From assembly GCA_963575745.1 (NCBI GenBank), contig CAUYUJ010015691.1, positions 87,001-151,000 of the forward strand: a DNA stretch of 64,000 nucleotides. The letters run 5' to 3'. The DNA comes from Prorocentrum cordatum (taxonomy: Eukaryota; Sar; Dinophyceae; Prorocentrales; Prorocentraceae). Position 1 is the stretch's first letter. Each line of letters starts with the position of its first letter. A model generated the notes under the pieces. It did not search any database, had not been told where the DNA came from, and saw only the letters and a list, made by a program, of their open reading frames with translations. Positions 9,940-21,800 of this stretch are shown here, in pieces. The position numbers and the translations under genes are program-made.

Positions 9940-11178
9940 GACCTTCTTGTTGGCGTGAAGCTATCGAAGATGTAGGCGTCGGAGAACGCGCCGAGACATC
10001 GCCTCGTTGTTCCTGGACAGCGCGCGCCTTGTCGAACCCGAGTCCCAGCTCGACCAGTGTCCGTCCATGGCCTGCTCTTCTTCCAGCTCTTCTTCCAGCG
10101 CCGCTGGTGCTGGCCCGGTGGCAATCTCACATCCGTTTGGCACGTCGTCAGCATCCGCAACTCCGTCCGGTCGTGGTATTCCAGCTCCAGGAGCTGGGTC
10201 GTCAGCCGTTGCTCGAGCTGCGCGTCGTCTGCCAGGTGGTTGCCAACCCACCTCGATCGCCCGCCTGCTTTGTCTTGCGATATGCGCATGGCCTGGCGCT
10301 GTCTCTGGCCTTCCTCGGGCGCGCTGTTGACGTCTCCATGTCCGTGCTCCAGGCGTCGCTAGCCGACGCTCTCCAGGTATGAGCGCGCGCGTCACGCGGG
10401 TTCCGCTGCACGCCCTGCAGCTCCGTCCAGAGCGCGCTCGCCGCCCCGCGCGCGCTGGACGAACTCTAGCTTCAACGAGAGGCCCGGGAGCTTCGCTCTC
10501 GGGAGTCGCCGCCGCCGCGGGCGCTGACTACGCTGCGGGGGATGGAGCCGTCTGTCTTCTTGGCGGCGACGCGCCTCCGCGCTGCTGGCCCCGGCGCGGC
10601 CGGCGGCGACGGATCGACAGAACCCGTCGCGTCCCAAGGGGGCTGCGCCCATGGCGGCCGCCGCGGCCCCCGCTCGTCCGCCAGCGCCGCTGCGGCAGCC
10701 CCGGGAATAGGCCGCCACGGTCTGCAGGTGGTGCATCACCTCCCGGTTCGCCGCCAGAGGTGCAATCCACGATGCCGTTCGCGATGGCGACTGCGAAAGA
10801 CCAGGGCCACAGCCTGGCCCGCGCCGTCTCCTCCCTGCCATCAACCGTCTCGTGATCATGTCTGCCGTCGCACTGAAACGTCGCTGCGTGCCGTTGTAGG
10901 GCCTCATGGGATGCGCCAAACTCCGTCGCCTTCCTCATCGGTACTCCAGTTGAGCTTCTCAGGCCTGCCATGTGCTGATCCGCCATGGCGTGCGCAACTC
11001 CAAGATGCGCCGCAATTCGCCGCCGCGGTGGCTCATGGTGCAGCTCGGATTCTGTTGGACTCTCATTAGTAAAACCTTGTCCGCGCTCCAGCTGGTAGAG
11101 GGCCACCTCTCCTCGCGGGATGGCCAGCGGCTGGCGCCTCTTGTAGATCTGAATCCAGCTGTCCCTCGCGTTGAACAT
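9940..11178 (-). pseudogene. Copia pre-integrase region, degenerate
   Basis: One frame (11178-10528) contains FTNESPTESEL, VPMRKATEFG and QCDGRHDHETVDGREETARA followed by WSFAVAIANGIVD. I recognise a Lys-Ala-Thr, Cys-Asp-Gly-x-His block of this shape from dinoflagellate copia polyproteins between protease and integrase; this is from memory of the family and was not searched. Further frames down to 9961 are Arg-rich and not interpretable. Function of the block is unknown. Confidence 0.5.
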
Positions 11179-11552
11179 GTGAATGCTCGAGAAGCGGCCG
11201 CAGGGAGTTCATGGATGAGCCATTGCCGCGATCATCACACCACGGTCCAAATATCCCCAGAAGGGGCCACTGTTCGTCCGCATTCCGGTGATCTGAGCCG
11301 CGCGCGATATCGAAATGAAGTCCGATTTGACATGTCCTGCGAACGCAGATGCGACTGACGTAGCCTCTTCCCCCCCCCCCCCCACCCACAGATTTCCAGA
11401 ACGTCCATGCCGGACGTCGTCTTCGCGAGGAGGGCGCAACATGCGTGAGATTGGCGGCCCGACGGACTCTTGGGCCTTCGCGCCACGTAGCTCCATCGTC
11501 GCCTGCGAGTCCGCGAATACAAGAGGTGTAGTATCCACCATCGTAAAAAAAA
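11179..11552. other. Unassigned, upstream of copia pol
   Basis: No protease motif or gag zinc knuckle could be read here, so the element's 5' half is missing or unrecognisable. A run of C lies near 11372-11383. Confidence 0.4.
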
Positions 11553-12346
<794 letters not shown>

Positions 12347-12428
12347 ATGCACGCAGGTGGGGCCGGGCAGCTGCGCGAAGCGAAATGCTATTGCAACAGC
12401 AGGAACACCCAATGCACGCAAGAGTATT

Positions 12429-14030
12429 TCACTCGCCTGCCCCGGGCGACTCTGAGTGCTCAACCAGAAACTCGGCCTCAGCTACCAAGCCCCGCGCTTT
12501 GGCGGAAGTACACGCAAACGCAGTAAGCCCTCGCCAACCGCCCGAGTAGAACAGTGCTGTTGGACCGTTAGCTTGAAGGCACTCCGTGGCCCAACCTCTA
12601 CGAAAGGCATGCGTGCCCCACGCCGCCGCATCAGCGAAGCCGCAGCCTTGAGCAGCGAGCTTAAGCACAGCAAGGCATATTGCGTATGCCACGCCTGGGA
12701 ATATGACTTTATTCCCGGCTTCAGCCTGCGGCGCTGTGTCTGTAGACGCAGAAGCCGCGGCGCCACTCGCGAGCTTGGCCCGGAGCTTGTGCCGGGCAAC
12801 CACCCGGCATACACCACGCAGTGCTTTCCCTTGGAGATCACAAATGCACCTGCGAGTGGCAACAACAGGTTCAGAAGAGCACTTTCTATTCATGAAGGTG
12901 ATATCCACGACATTCTGCCCTTCCGCAGTCACACTGATCGACGCGGGAGCTGTGTCGGAGCCCAGCTGCAAGACTTCTCCGTAGCGCAAACAGAACTTCC
13001 GCGCCACTACGAAAGACTCACCGATGTCAATGATGCCGTTCCCGGAACCCCACCGTGACAATTCTTTTGTCTGCTCTGCAGAGGCGCGGATCTTCGGCCG
13101 CCGCAGCGCCCGCCCTGCCTTCTCAGCTCCCCGCGCAACACGTGCTGTGTCCGCAAGAGGACCCACAGGACAGTGCAACCAGACTAAGGCAGTGCGAATG
13201 TGCGACAAATATCTTGACAAAGTAGCCGCACTCCTGAAGAGACAAACGTATGCTTCCAGTATACCCTGCGTTGGTGGCCATGCCGGGACTCTGCAGAAGA
13301 GAACGACTTGGCCATAGAGTCTCAGCGCCAAGGCATAACCTGCAGCGCTGGCCTTCCATCCACAAAATTCCAACCACATTGCCTGCTCCGCCATCGCTGT
13401 TGGGGCAGTGCCCTCGCGTGAGATACGTGCGATCTCCTGCCGCGGTGCTCCGGGAGGACTGTGGGGCGCCAGAGCATCTGCTCGTGCCATGGCAGCAATA
13501 GCGTCGGCAAGGACGTGCGGCGCAGGGGGCCGGCCAAACGTCCGCGCCGCAGTGCATAGCCGCAACGCCGCCCTCGCCGCAGCTTGTTCCTCGGGCGTGG
13601 AACTTGCCTCTCGCCGCGCCATGGCCGGAAGCAGAGCTGCCTGGCGCGCCTGTGGCGACTGCGGACACTGCGCAGTCGATGCCATTTCCTTTGCCACACT
13701 TTGACCACAGGATTTACATAAATCCAAGAAGGAGCTGACGACAGCAAGAGACACTCTCGAGAACGCGCCCCACACCTCAACAGCTTCCTCGGGCGTGATG
13801 CCCAAGAAATCAGATGGCGCCACGGCCCCTTCCTGTCGGAGATTTGCCTCTACCGTGCGCACATCCGCCGGGGCATCCGCGATGCCCGCCGCGCGCCTGA
13901 GCAGCTGCGTCAAGACAGTCTCGGGTGTATCTTGCGGAGCCGCTTCGGGCAGTCTCGGCCGCACTTGCCGGGCAGCATCGCCGCCGGCCAAGGCAGCCCG
14001 CTCCCGACTGCCCGCAATGAACTCAAGCAT
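12429..14030 (-). CDS. DIRS tyrosine recombinase, likely inactive
   Basis: A single open frame of 533 codons starts MLEFIAGSRE. The N-terminal third is Ala-rich and probably flexible. The core begins near residue 219 with AMWLEFCGWKASAAGY and continues through LSRYLSHIRTALVWL. The catalytic part shows GTHAFRRGWATECLQ (the His-x-x-Arg box) and FYSGGWRG (the Trp position). No tyrosine occurs after this point; the expected region reads LTAFACTSAKARG, so the nucleophile seems lost. A homologue with the same start and blocks lies at 29400-30851. The enzyme would join circular element DNA to the chromosome. The open frame is long, but the missing Tyr argues for a dead enzyme. Confidence 0.8.
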   Translation of the reverse strand: MLEFIAGSRERAALAGGDAARQVRPRLPEAAPQDTPETVLTQLLRRAAGIADAPADVRTVEANLRQEGAVAPSDFLGITPEEAVEVWGAFSRVSLAVVSSFLDLCKSCGQSVAKEMASTAQCPQSPQARQAALLPAMARREASSTPEEQAAARAALRLCTAARTFGRPPAPHVLADAIAAMARADALAPHSPPGAPRQEIARISREGTAPTAMAEQAMWLEFCGWKASAAGYALALRLYGQVVLFCRVPAWPPTQGILEAYVCLFRSAATLSRYLSHIRTALVWLHCPVGPLADTARVARGAEKAGRALRRPKIRASAEQTKELSRWGSGNGIIDIGESFVVARKFCLRYGEVLQLGSDTAPASISVTAEGQNVVDITFMNRKCSSEPVVATRRCICDLQGKALRGVCRVVARHKLRAKLASGAAASASTDTAPQAEAGNKVIFPGVAYAICLAVLKLAAQGCGFADAAAWGTHAFRRGWATECLQANGPTALFYSGGWRGLTAFACTSAKARGLVAEAEFLVEHSESPGAGE

Positions 14031-14137
14031 TGAGCAAAACCGGCTACTGATGACGAGAGTCCAAACGCAAACGTCGCTTCAAACCCGCATCCGGCCACTC
14101 TTGGCCGCAATGGCCTCAGATGATGTATTTTTCCTTC

Positions 14138-15225
14138 TCAGCAAGTGCGCTGCATTTTTTCTCCACGGCACTGCGCTGACCAAGGCAGCGCGGGCGGCCG
14201 TGCCCACTCTAGCTGACGGAATCCGCGGGACTGAAAAGCCAAGACAGATGCGTCCCAAGTTTCTTGCCGAGTCGGGCCGTCAGCAATATTTAACTTGCTA
14301 GGCACTCGGAAAGCGTGCAACAGCACGCGCGCGCTGGCTACTTCAAACCAGAACCCGGTGATCACATCATTTAAATCACTTTGCCGGCTCGCTCCGCGAA
14401 CCAGCGCATGCAAGGCTGGATTGCAATCGACCATGCTCGATCAGACAGCGCACAGCACAAATTGCAGCAACGAGCTCCCGAAGCACTATCTGTGTCCGGC
14501 GCGCGCGCGCCCACGTCCACGCCTCCCGGGGCACCCTGGTGGCCCCCCAGGCGCGGAAAGCGGGAGGCACAATCGCAAAAGCCATGTGGCCATCCCCTGC
14601 GGCATCTGTATAAACGACACACCTGGGCAGAGATAGCGGCTGAAGCGATACCCGGCGCGCGGGGGCGCTGCCGAGGAACCGGCACCGCCATTGCACTGCT
14701 GTGCGGGCTCTAGAAGTGAGCGTCCCCGAGGACCTGTGGGCTTGCCAATGCAGCGCTGCCAAATATGCACGAGCCCCCTTGCCGAGGACAACGCTGCCTG
14801 CCCAGCTCAGCCGCCCTGCCAGCCGCTTCGCTTCGGAAGGGCGCAGGACATTCTCGCTGAGTGCACGCGTGATAACAGCCAGCCACTTCTCTCTCTTATG
14901 CTCTCCAATGCAGAAAATGACAGCACCTGGCGCAGAGCTTACTTCCACGCCGAGCATGGTAGCCGCAGTGACGTTGTGCATACGTTTCTTCGGCTCGAGC
15001 TCCCAGCCGGTCAGTTGGGGCATCTGCTGTGCGCACGCCGCGGTGCCCGCTGGCCCGGTGAGCGCCCCATGTGCTCCCTGGGCGCGGTCCGCCGAAAAAA
15101 AATCATCAACGAACCGAGGGTGCGCAATGTGCAATTCTCGCGCCAGGAGCGCCTGCAGAAACGAGCCCAATCTATGCCAACTATATACAGAGGCTCGCGA
15201 CCCGAATGGGCTGCGTAGCAGCTGT
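14138..15225 (-). pseudogene. DIRS reverse transcriptase C-terminal part and RNase H
   Basis: Coding resemblance starts at RSPFGSRASVYSWHRLGSFL (RT motif B, before the first Met in the frame). It continues with HPRFVDDFFSADR, the intact VDD catalytic motif, the thumb (RPSEAKRLAGRLSWAGSVVL) and the RNase H start CVVYTDAAGDG. A frameshift near 14400 leads to a second frame with DCNPALHALVRGASRQSDLN and HAFRVPSKLNIADGPTR, the RNase H end. The copy at 31248-32160 has matching blocks. The upstream RT half lies at 16700-17641 beyond an insertion. Confidence 0.8.
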
Positions 15226-16021
15226 CAACCTTTGCCGCACTGAGCGGCGCTTGGCCAAGTCACAACTGCAAAAGGCAAGTGCTGAGACAGGAGCGGGAGC
15301 GATTTGATTCTCCTTTCTGAAAGACTAATAGATTCCCCCCCCCCGACTTATCGGTTACCCCGCGCGTGCTGCAAATTGCATATGATTCTGACCACATGTC
15401 CATCCTACATATGAATTCGTACTATCCCAGCCAAGCCGGGTTCCCCCCCCTGCGGGTCCCTAGTAAAAACACCATGCGGTGACATTTTTTGTTCTAACAT
15501 AACACTTTTTCGCGAATCCCTTGCAAAAAAATGGGACGAAGTGCGCGCGCGCGCGTCGTCGCGCGCGCATGCCGAAATCCTTCAAAAAGCTTCGGTGCCG
15601 GAAGGATTTCGCAATCGAGTTTCCGAAAAACATACACAAACACATGGTTTCGCAACACTGATTTTCTAAAAAAACTTCCGCGTGAGGTTTTGCGAAAACA
15701 TAAGAAAACCATAGGTTTTCCAACATTTTCACAAAATGCTACCAAACGGGCTTCGCGCGCGCGCATGTCGAAATCTGTCGAACGCCCTTGCGCGTATGGC
15801 GTCGCGAGAATCCTCTGCAAAAAATGGGACGAAGTGCAGACGCGCGCGTCGTCGCGGGCGTATGCCGAAATCCTTCAAACACCATCGGTTTCAGAAGGAT
15901 TTCAAAATCGTGCGTCCAAAAAACCCACAAGAACCCAAGGTTTCGCAACGCGGATTTTCAACAAAAGCGTGCGCGCGCGCGCTCTTGCGTCGTCGTCGTC
16001 GTCGTCGTCCTCCCTCCTCCC

Positions 16022-16056
<35 letters not shown>

Positions 16057-16700
16057 TTCTGTCTTTCCTCGTCGTCGTTGTCGTCGTCTTGGCGTCGTCG
16101 TCGTTTCCGTCGTCGTTGTCGCCGAGGTCGTCCTTCCTCCCTCGTTGTCTTCGTCGGCGTCTCGTCGTTGTCCCTCCTATTTCGTCGCCGTCGTCGTCGT
16201 CGTCGTCGGTCTTCACTCCTCCCTCGTCGTTATCCTCCTCCCTCGTCGTCGTCGTCCGTCGTCGGCGTCTCGTCGTCGTCCTTTCATTTCGTCGCCGTCG
16301 TCGTCGTCTTCGTCGTCGTTGTCATCGTCGTCGTCTTCCCTCCTCCCTCGTCGTTGTCGTCGTCGGCGTCGCCGTCCTTCCTCCTTCTTCGTCGTTGGCG
16401 TCGTCGCCGTCTTCCCTCCTCCATCGTCGTTGTCGTCGTTGTCGCCGTCGTCGTTTTTTCTCCTCCCTCGTCGTCGTCTCCGTTGGCGACGTCGTCGTCG
16501 TCTTCGTCGTCGTCGGCGGCGTCGTTGTCGTCGTCGTCGGTGTCGTCGTCGTCGTTGTCGCCGTCGAAAACATTGGAGACGTCGTCGGTGTCGTCGCAGT
16601 CGCTGTCGGCGGCGCCGTCGTCGTCGATGTCGCTGTCGTCGTCGGCATCGGTGTCGCGGCCAAGTGCCATGTGGTACCTACCGTCACGGTCTTGTCTGAA
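15226..16700. other. Insertion splitting the DIRS RT
   Basis: Between the two RT halves lies non-coding, repeat-rich DNA. Its left part (15460-15960) holds about one and a half copies of a roughly 292-base unit: GCAAAAAATGGGACGAAGTG recurs at about 15524 and 15815, each followed by GCGCGC and CGTCGTCG runs and by AT-rich words with TTTCGCAA. The right part is a long GTC tract. No target-site duplication was recognised. Confidence 0.7.
15990..16665. repeat. (GTC)n trinucleotide tract
   Basis: About 675 bases of GTC/GCC/TCC trinucleotides with interruptions. Long Arg/Ser/Val frames (plus) and Asp/Thr frames (minus) across it are repeat artefacts; one of them extends the RT frame artificially. 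Confidence 0.95.
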
Positions 16701-17641
16701 GAGGTCTTGCAACCAAGTTGCGGGTGGGAGGGTGGGATGTTTGCACGGGCAGTGGAGAGGGCAGCTTCAAGAAGGTCAAGATTAAATGCGCCCTTCAAAT
16801 CCTCTTTCCTGAACAGGAACTCGCGATCTGCAGGCTGGCCACGGGCAAGCCACGCAGCCAAGGACACCAAAGTATCTAGCGTATTCACTGGCATTGGCTC
16901 GCCTACAGCTGTCGCCGAATTCGCAAGCGAGGCAGTGAAATCATCAATCAATCGCACTTTCGGGCACGCACTACCCCGCTCGTCTTCCTTCCACCCCTCC
17001 AGGGCAGGAGAGCGTGCGGAAATGATAGACGCTGCCGTGTTCAGCCGCGTCCACCATGCTTTCTCCTCTCCTACCTCTTGTATACACTTTGCTTCAAAGG
17101 TTTCCTCCACCATCGGGCGCGCGCCGGTCGGCCTGCGCGCCCTGTGCAACGTGGCAACATTGCGCTCCTCACAATGGCGGAAGAGATACTCAGGAGTGAG
17201 CGACAGCTGCGGGAAAGGCACTGGCGGCAAAATGCCCGAGCGCGGCAATTCCCCTATCAACGGAAAACCAAATTTCAGATGCTCAATGAGCACCTGGTCT
17301 GGCCACTCGATCGCCTCCAGCATTTCGGCCACGAGAAGCAAATTCTTATCCAGCCCGAGCACGCTCTGGCAGTGCGCTGGCAATCGCGACACTGCCCGCC
17401 GCCGCGCAGGGTCTGTCACACGTTTCCTATCAGCCCAATACTGGAGCTCGCTTGCACGATGTTCGTGCAATTCAGAATCCGTTAAAGATTCTGCCCGCTC
17501 CAACGCCTCAACTATTATTGCTGGCATTGCAGCGGGCACTTCAAACGCTGGCAAAGTACAGGCCCATTCAAGATGATTCCACGCACACATGGACTCAAGC
17601 AAAACTGAATCGGCCAACAGCGCGCTGACAGCCCCGCTCAA
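16700..17641 (-). pseudogene. DIRS reverse transcriptase N-terminal part
   Basis: The frame begins MSGAVSALLADSVLLES and contains LPAHCQSVLGLDKNLLLVAE, LKFGFPLIGELPRSGILPPV, KVRLIDDFTASLANSA and the motif A block FRKEDLKGAFNLDLL. After this the readable RT stops and the GTC tract follows. Upstream resemblance probably starts before the first Met. The block before the fingers is matched closely by the plus-strand relic at 33606-34023, which shares SVLG, LPAH and GFPLIGE, PRSG. Confidence 0.75.
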
Positions 17642-17746
17642 AGTGGCAAACCCACCAAGCGCATGCTGCCGCCCACTATCTTCGCTTAGAACACTTGTAC
17701 CGGTGCTGCTTGCGTCGTCCTCGGACGCAGACTTCTCTGGCGAAGC

Positions 17747-19065
17747 TCACTTCTTCTTCCCGTCGTACCACCCCTGCTGATGCCAGCCATCCTTCCTGGT
17801 GTTGCGACTCCTGGAACGGCCGCGCTGGCTGGGAGGCTTCCTCGGCGGCGAGCGCACGGGCCGGTTATCGCCCTTGCCACTCTTGCCGCCCTTGCCGACA
17901 GCCTTGCCGCCGCTGCCACGACCGTGATTCCCAGCGGCGCTCTGAGCAGAAGACCCCGCTGCAGCAGCTGATGCGAATTTCGCAACCCTGCCAGCGCCAG
18001 ACTACGCTTTATCTTTCGCTGCCCTGGCCGTGTCGTCGTTCAGCTCGAGGAGCCAGCGCAGCGCGCTGGGTTTCTCACGCTCCAGCTCCGTCGCCATCTC
18101 CTTCCGCACCTTGACATCATAGTGGTACGCCGTGGCCGCGCCACCATGCTCCTCCGCCACCCGGGCGAGGATGAAGACATACGACCGGAGGTGCGTCTGA
18201 GAGCAAACCTTCATCATGACGAGCTTGAGGCCCCACGAGAACACATGCCCCAGGAACGTGGCGAAACCCTGGTAGTGCACCCGCTCTTCCAGGGAGCGCG
18301 CCTTCTTCATGTCAAGCGCGGCTTTGAGCCGATCATCCCAACTGCCGCCGCTCGGCATCAAATCGATTGCTGGCGACCTCGTCCACGCTGGCCGGTGCAA
18401 TGCCATCAGATCATCTGCGTCAGCACTGCCGACATAGATGCGGCCCTTTTCTGCGGCTATCTTTCCGGCCGTTTCCAACTTGGCCAGAAGATCCTCTGAT
18501 GGCAGACCTTCTGGTGGAAACTCTGATAGGGCTACCTCTTCGATCCTCTTGGCTTGATTGAAAGACAACCCTTTGGGTGTAGTTGTCTGCTTCTCTTTCT
18601 CGGCCTGACACTTTACGAACTCTGTGAGAGCATCCTTCAAACCACCGTCGCCCAGCTGCCCATCTTTAGAGCCTTGTGCCACCTCCATCCCCGCTGCTTT
18701 CGCGAAAGCAGCCTGGGCACGCAAGGCAAACCCAACCATGGCCGGAGTCATCTTGAGAGTCTTCCAACTCTCAGGGTTGCTCTCTTCATTGAAGGCGTGT
18801 CGCCAGCTTTGAAGTTGGTCTTGATCACGTCGCGGACGTAGTCGCCCGCGTAATCCTCTGGTTGCGCGCTGCACACCACGTCGGCGAGCAGCCGCCCGAC
18901 GCCCGCGTAGAAGCGCAGGTCATGCTTCCCACGAGCCTGGGGCTCCACGTCCAAGACCGTTTCCATCCGCTGGACGCGGACATCCATCTCGGTCTTGTTG
19001 AACGCGCTAGCCGGCAGACCAGCGAGGTCCGCGCGGATCTCTTCAGGGGCGAACTGGCCAGGCAT
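17747..19065 (-). pseudogene. DIRS gag-like protein with a frameshift and an in-frame TAG
   Basis: The frame starts MPGQFAPEEIRADLAGLPAS at 19065. Near 18800 the reading must shift to a second frame that runs MTPAMVGFALRAQAAFAKAA to LNDDTARAAKDKA and meets TAG at 18002-18004. The same frame stays open beyond this stop for 85 codons, giving a Gly/Lys/Arg-rich tail (GRGSGGKAVGKGGKSGKG, then RNTRKDGWHQQGWYDGKKK) ending at TGA, 17747-17749. The basic tail is typical of a nucleic-acid-binding gag end. A homologous block (VAEEHGGAA, then a basic tail ending in a Trp-rich motif) lies at 33022-33431. Gag would package the element RNA. Confidence 0.7.
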
Positions 19066-20354
19066 GGTGGACCACAGGCGAGCACAGCTGAGAGTACAGA
19101 TAAACAGAATGCCGAAATTGAGCGTTTGGGCACTGCAAGCGTAGACTTGCGAGGTTGACGAGCGTAAATGCCAGCGGCGCGGACAGACTTCGCAGAATTG
19201 CCTTGCATTCGCTTCGGGCCGCAGTTCCTCAGAAGCCCCTCGTGCTTATTGATAGAGCGCGGCTTGTCAGCACGCAGCTTTACAAACGACCGCTGATGAG
19301 AGGGGCCACTACAGGCAGGGGATAATGATGACGGAAGGAGGAAACATTTGAAATGAAAAATGTGTTCGTGCATTCTCCCCTTCTGGAGAGCGCTGAGACG
19401 TTGCGCCGATCCCGTTCCTTCCACGGACGCCTCTCTGGGAAGCGTCATCGCTTCTCCACCCCGCTGTCGCCGCTTCGTCGTTGCCGGCGCAGCCCCCAAC
19501 ACCGCCGTCAGAGGAGGAGGGAAAGGCACTGGATAATGCGAGGAATGAGCGCCCGCTTTGGGGCGATATGTCCAACTGGACTGATCGCGGGGGGGCTTGC
19601 GCACATCCCCCGCTACGTGCCGGACGATCCGGCGATTTGCACGGGGCTGTTTGCGCCCCAATCCGGGGCTATAGCGCCTTTTTCCAGCGATGATGTCCTT
19701 TTGGACGACTTGCGAAGGGGCTTGCGCGCGCCCCACGCTACAGGGCACTTTTGGCGGCGCCAGCGCGCCACTGGAGCGGTCCAAAAGCCAAGAGCGGTTA
19801 CTATAGACTTGGTCGCCGACTTCATCCAATTCGGCGTCGCTGAAACTCAGTTGGAATTCCAGCGGTTTCTAGCTAGCGGGGCCAGTTTTCCACGAGACGC
19901 ACCATAATTTAATTCTGAGTTCGCTCGTGGAAAGGGTCCGGCATGGACAGTGGGGCACGGGTGCCCCGGAGCAGCAGGGTGCCGGTGGGGGCGGGGTCTG
20001 ACCGGACAAGCGTCCGGACAGGGGGCCCCGCCCCTTTGTGCGCAGGTGGAGCGGCTGGACCATGCGCCGTCCATTAAGCTATTGTCAGCGCCCGCGCACA
20101 TCCGGCACCCCGGGAGTTCCCTGTTAGTCGGTGCTCTCCCTTTCCCCCCGTGGGCCCCACAACGTCGGCTGGGCACCCCGCGGGGAGCGCCGGGCCAGCA
20201 AACTCTTTGGACAAAGTCCGAGAAGAATGTTGGCCCGGTCTTGCCCTGGAAAACTCGCGAGGCGATCAGCTGGAACGGTCCCATGTGCGCCGTCCAGATG
20301 GGCATTCCGAGTACTCTGGGGTCGCAGCGACTCTGGCGCACTCAAACGCGCACA
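19066..20354. other. Unassigned, upstream of DIRS copy 1
   Basis: This should hold the 5' terminal repeat of the DIRS element, but no repeat shared with the 12.3 kb end was seen. GGGGCTTGCGC words recur at 19595-19740 at irregular spacing. No convincing gene. Confidence 0.4.
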
Positions 20355-21425
20355 GACTCGTAATCTGAGCTTGACTTGCCCTTCGGTCGGCGGGCTCAGT
20401 TTCGCCTTGTAAGACCACTTGCGCGAGCCTCCAGCCGAGGCGCACCCAGATTGGCAACCGGAGCCCGAATTAGCGCCCTCAGGTGCTTGCGGACACAGAA
20501 CGGTGTCCTGAGGGCGGTTCTGCGCACTCTGGGCGAGGCGCGCCCAGATTAGCAATGCGAGCTCGACTTCGCAGTCCCCCGGGGCCCGGCGTGCTCAGAA
20601 TAGCATTCCGAGCCTGATTCTGCGCACTCTGGGCGAGGCGCAGCCAGATTAGCGATCTGAACTCGATTTCTCGCCCTGGAGGCCCGACTCGCTCAGAATA
20701 ACATTCTGAGCCTGGTTCTGCGCACCTTGGGCGAAGCGCGCCCAGATTAGCAAACTGAACCCGATTTCGCGCCCTGGAAGCCGGGTGCACCCAGAATAGC
20801 ATTCTGAGCCTGACCCCGCGCACAACAGCCGAAGCACACTCAGATCAGCGATCTGAGCTCGATTTCCAGACTCGGGGCCCGACGCGCCCAGAATAACATT
20901 CTGAGCCTGATTCTGCGCACTTTGGGCCGGGCACGCCCAGATTGGCGATCTGAGCGATTCCGCGGCCCCGGGGCCCGGCGCGCTCAGAATAGCATTCTGA
21001 GCCTGATACTGCGCGCACTGGGCGAAGCACGCCCAGATAAGCGATTCGAGCTCGATTTCCCGCCCTGGGGGCCCAATGCACACAGAGTAGCCTACTGAGC
21101 CTGAGCCGGCGCACTTTAGGCGAGGTGCACCCAGATGAGCAATCTGAGCCAGATGCAGTGCCACAGGCGCCAGCGCGCACAGAACTGCATTCTGAGCCCC
21201 ATACTGCGCACCCTGGTGGGCGCGTACAGAGAGCACGATGCCGCACCCTCCGGCGTCGGTGGACTGAAATTTGCAATCTGCGACCGACCTGCGCGCCCTG
21301 GCCGAAGCGCGCCTGGATTTGCAAACTGGAGCCGAATCCGGGCCCTTGGCACCCGAGGCCCAGTACCGCGCACTGGCTAGGCGCGCCCAGATTTGCAATC
21401 TGAGCCTGAATACGCGTCATTGAGC
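20355..21425. repeat. Diverged 97-bp satellite of two half-units, family F
   Basis: The words TAGCATTCTGAGCCTG or TAACATTCTGAGCCTG recur at 20601, 20699, 20797, 20894 and 20990, a spacing of 96-98 bases. Between them lies a second half-unit with CGCCCAGATTAGCGATCTGAGC. The half-unit is the same sequence family as the 49-bp array at 34024-35097 (GCGCGCCCAGAATTGCAATCTGAGCCTG type). Here the copies are older and more diverged. Confidence 0.88.
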
Positions 21426-21610
21426 GCAGCAACACGCCCAGACGGAGGCATGCCCAGCGCCTGCCTGTGCGCGGCGTTTTGCAGTGCCTGAAGCCCTGCG
21501 CGAAGCACGCTCAATGCCAGCGGTGAAAACCAAGGCAGAGCGGAGGCAGGAGCGGCGAGGAGTACGGGCACTGAAGCGCGGTGGGACTGCGCAGAATGCG
21601 GGCGCCCCTG

Positions 21611-21800
21611 GTGCCTGAGGCCCCCAGGGAGTGCGAACGCGTGGTGCCTGAGGCTCCCACGGCACGCGCTGCGCTTGCCGCCGAGACCGCCCCCGGTGCC
21701 TGAGGCCCCCAGGGAGTGCGAGCGCGTGGTGCCTGAGGCCCCCACGCCGCGCACTGCGCTTGCCGCCGAGACCGCCCCTGGTGCCTGAGGCCCCCAGGGG
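21611..21800. repeat. 85-bp tandem repeat, about 2.2 copies
   Basis: GGTGCCTGAGGCCCCCAGGG starts at 21610, 21695 and 21780, exactly 85 bases apart. It abuts the 327-bp element on the right. Confidence 0.9.

Larger units (their letters stand above)
6131..11178 (-). mobile_element. Ty1/copia-like retrotransposon, pol region, degenerate
   Basis: Minus-strand order is pre-integrase block, zinc-binding and catalytic integrase, integrase C-terminal domain, linker, reverse transcriptase, connection, RNase H. Integrase before RT is the copia order. Several frameshifts separate the pieces, so the element is a relic. Gag and protease are not adjacent; matching pieces occur at 38324-39658 and 23571-25347 on the same strand. 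The LTRs were not identified. Confidence 0.85.
12429..19065 (-). mobile_element. DIRS-like tyrosine-recombinase retrotransposon, copy 1
   Basis: Read on the minus strand the order is gag, reverse transcriptase, RNase H, tyrosine recombinase, the layout of DIRS-type elements, which integrate with a tyrosine recombinase rather than a DDE integrase. The RT is split by about 1.5 kb of repeat-rich DNA at 15226-16700. Gag has one frameshift and one in-frame stop. Two further partial copies lie at 29400-32160 and 33022-34023. Confidence 0.85.
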
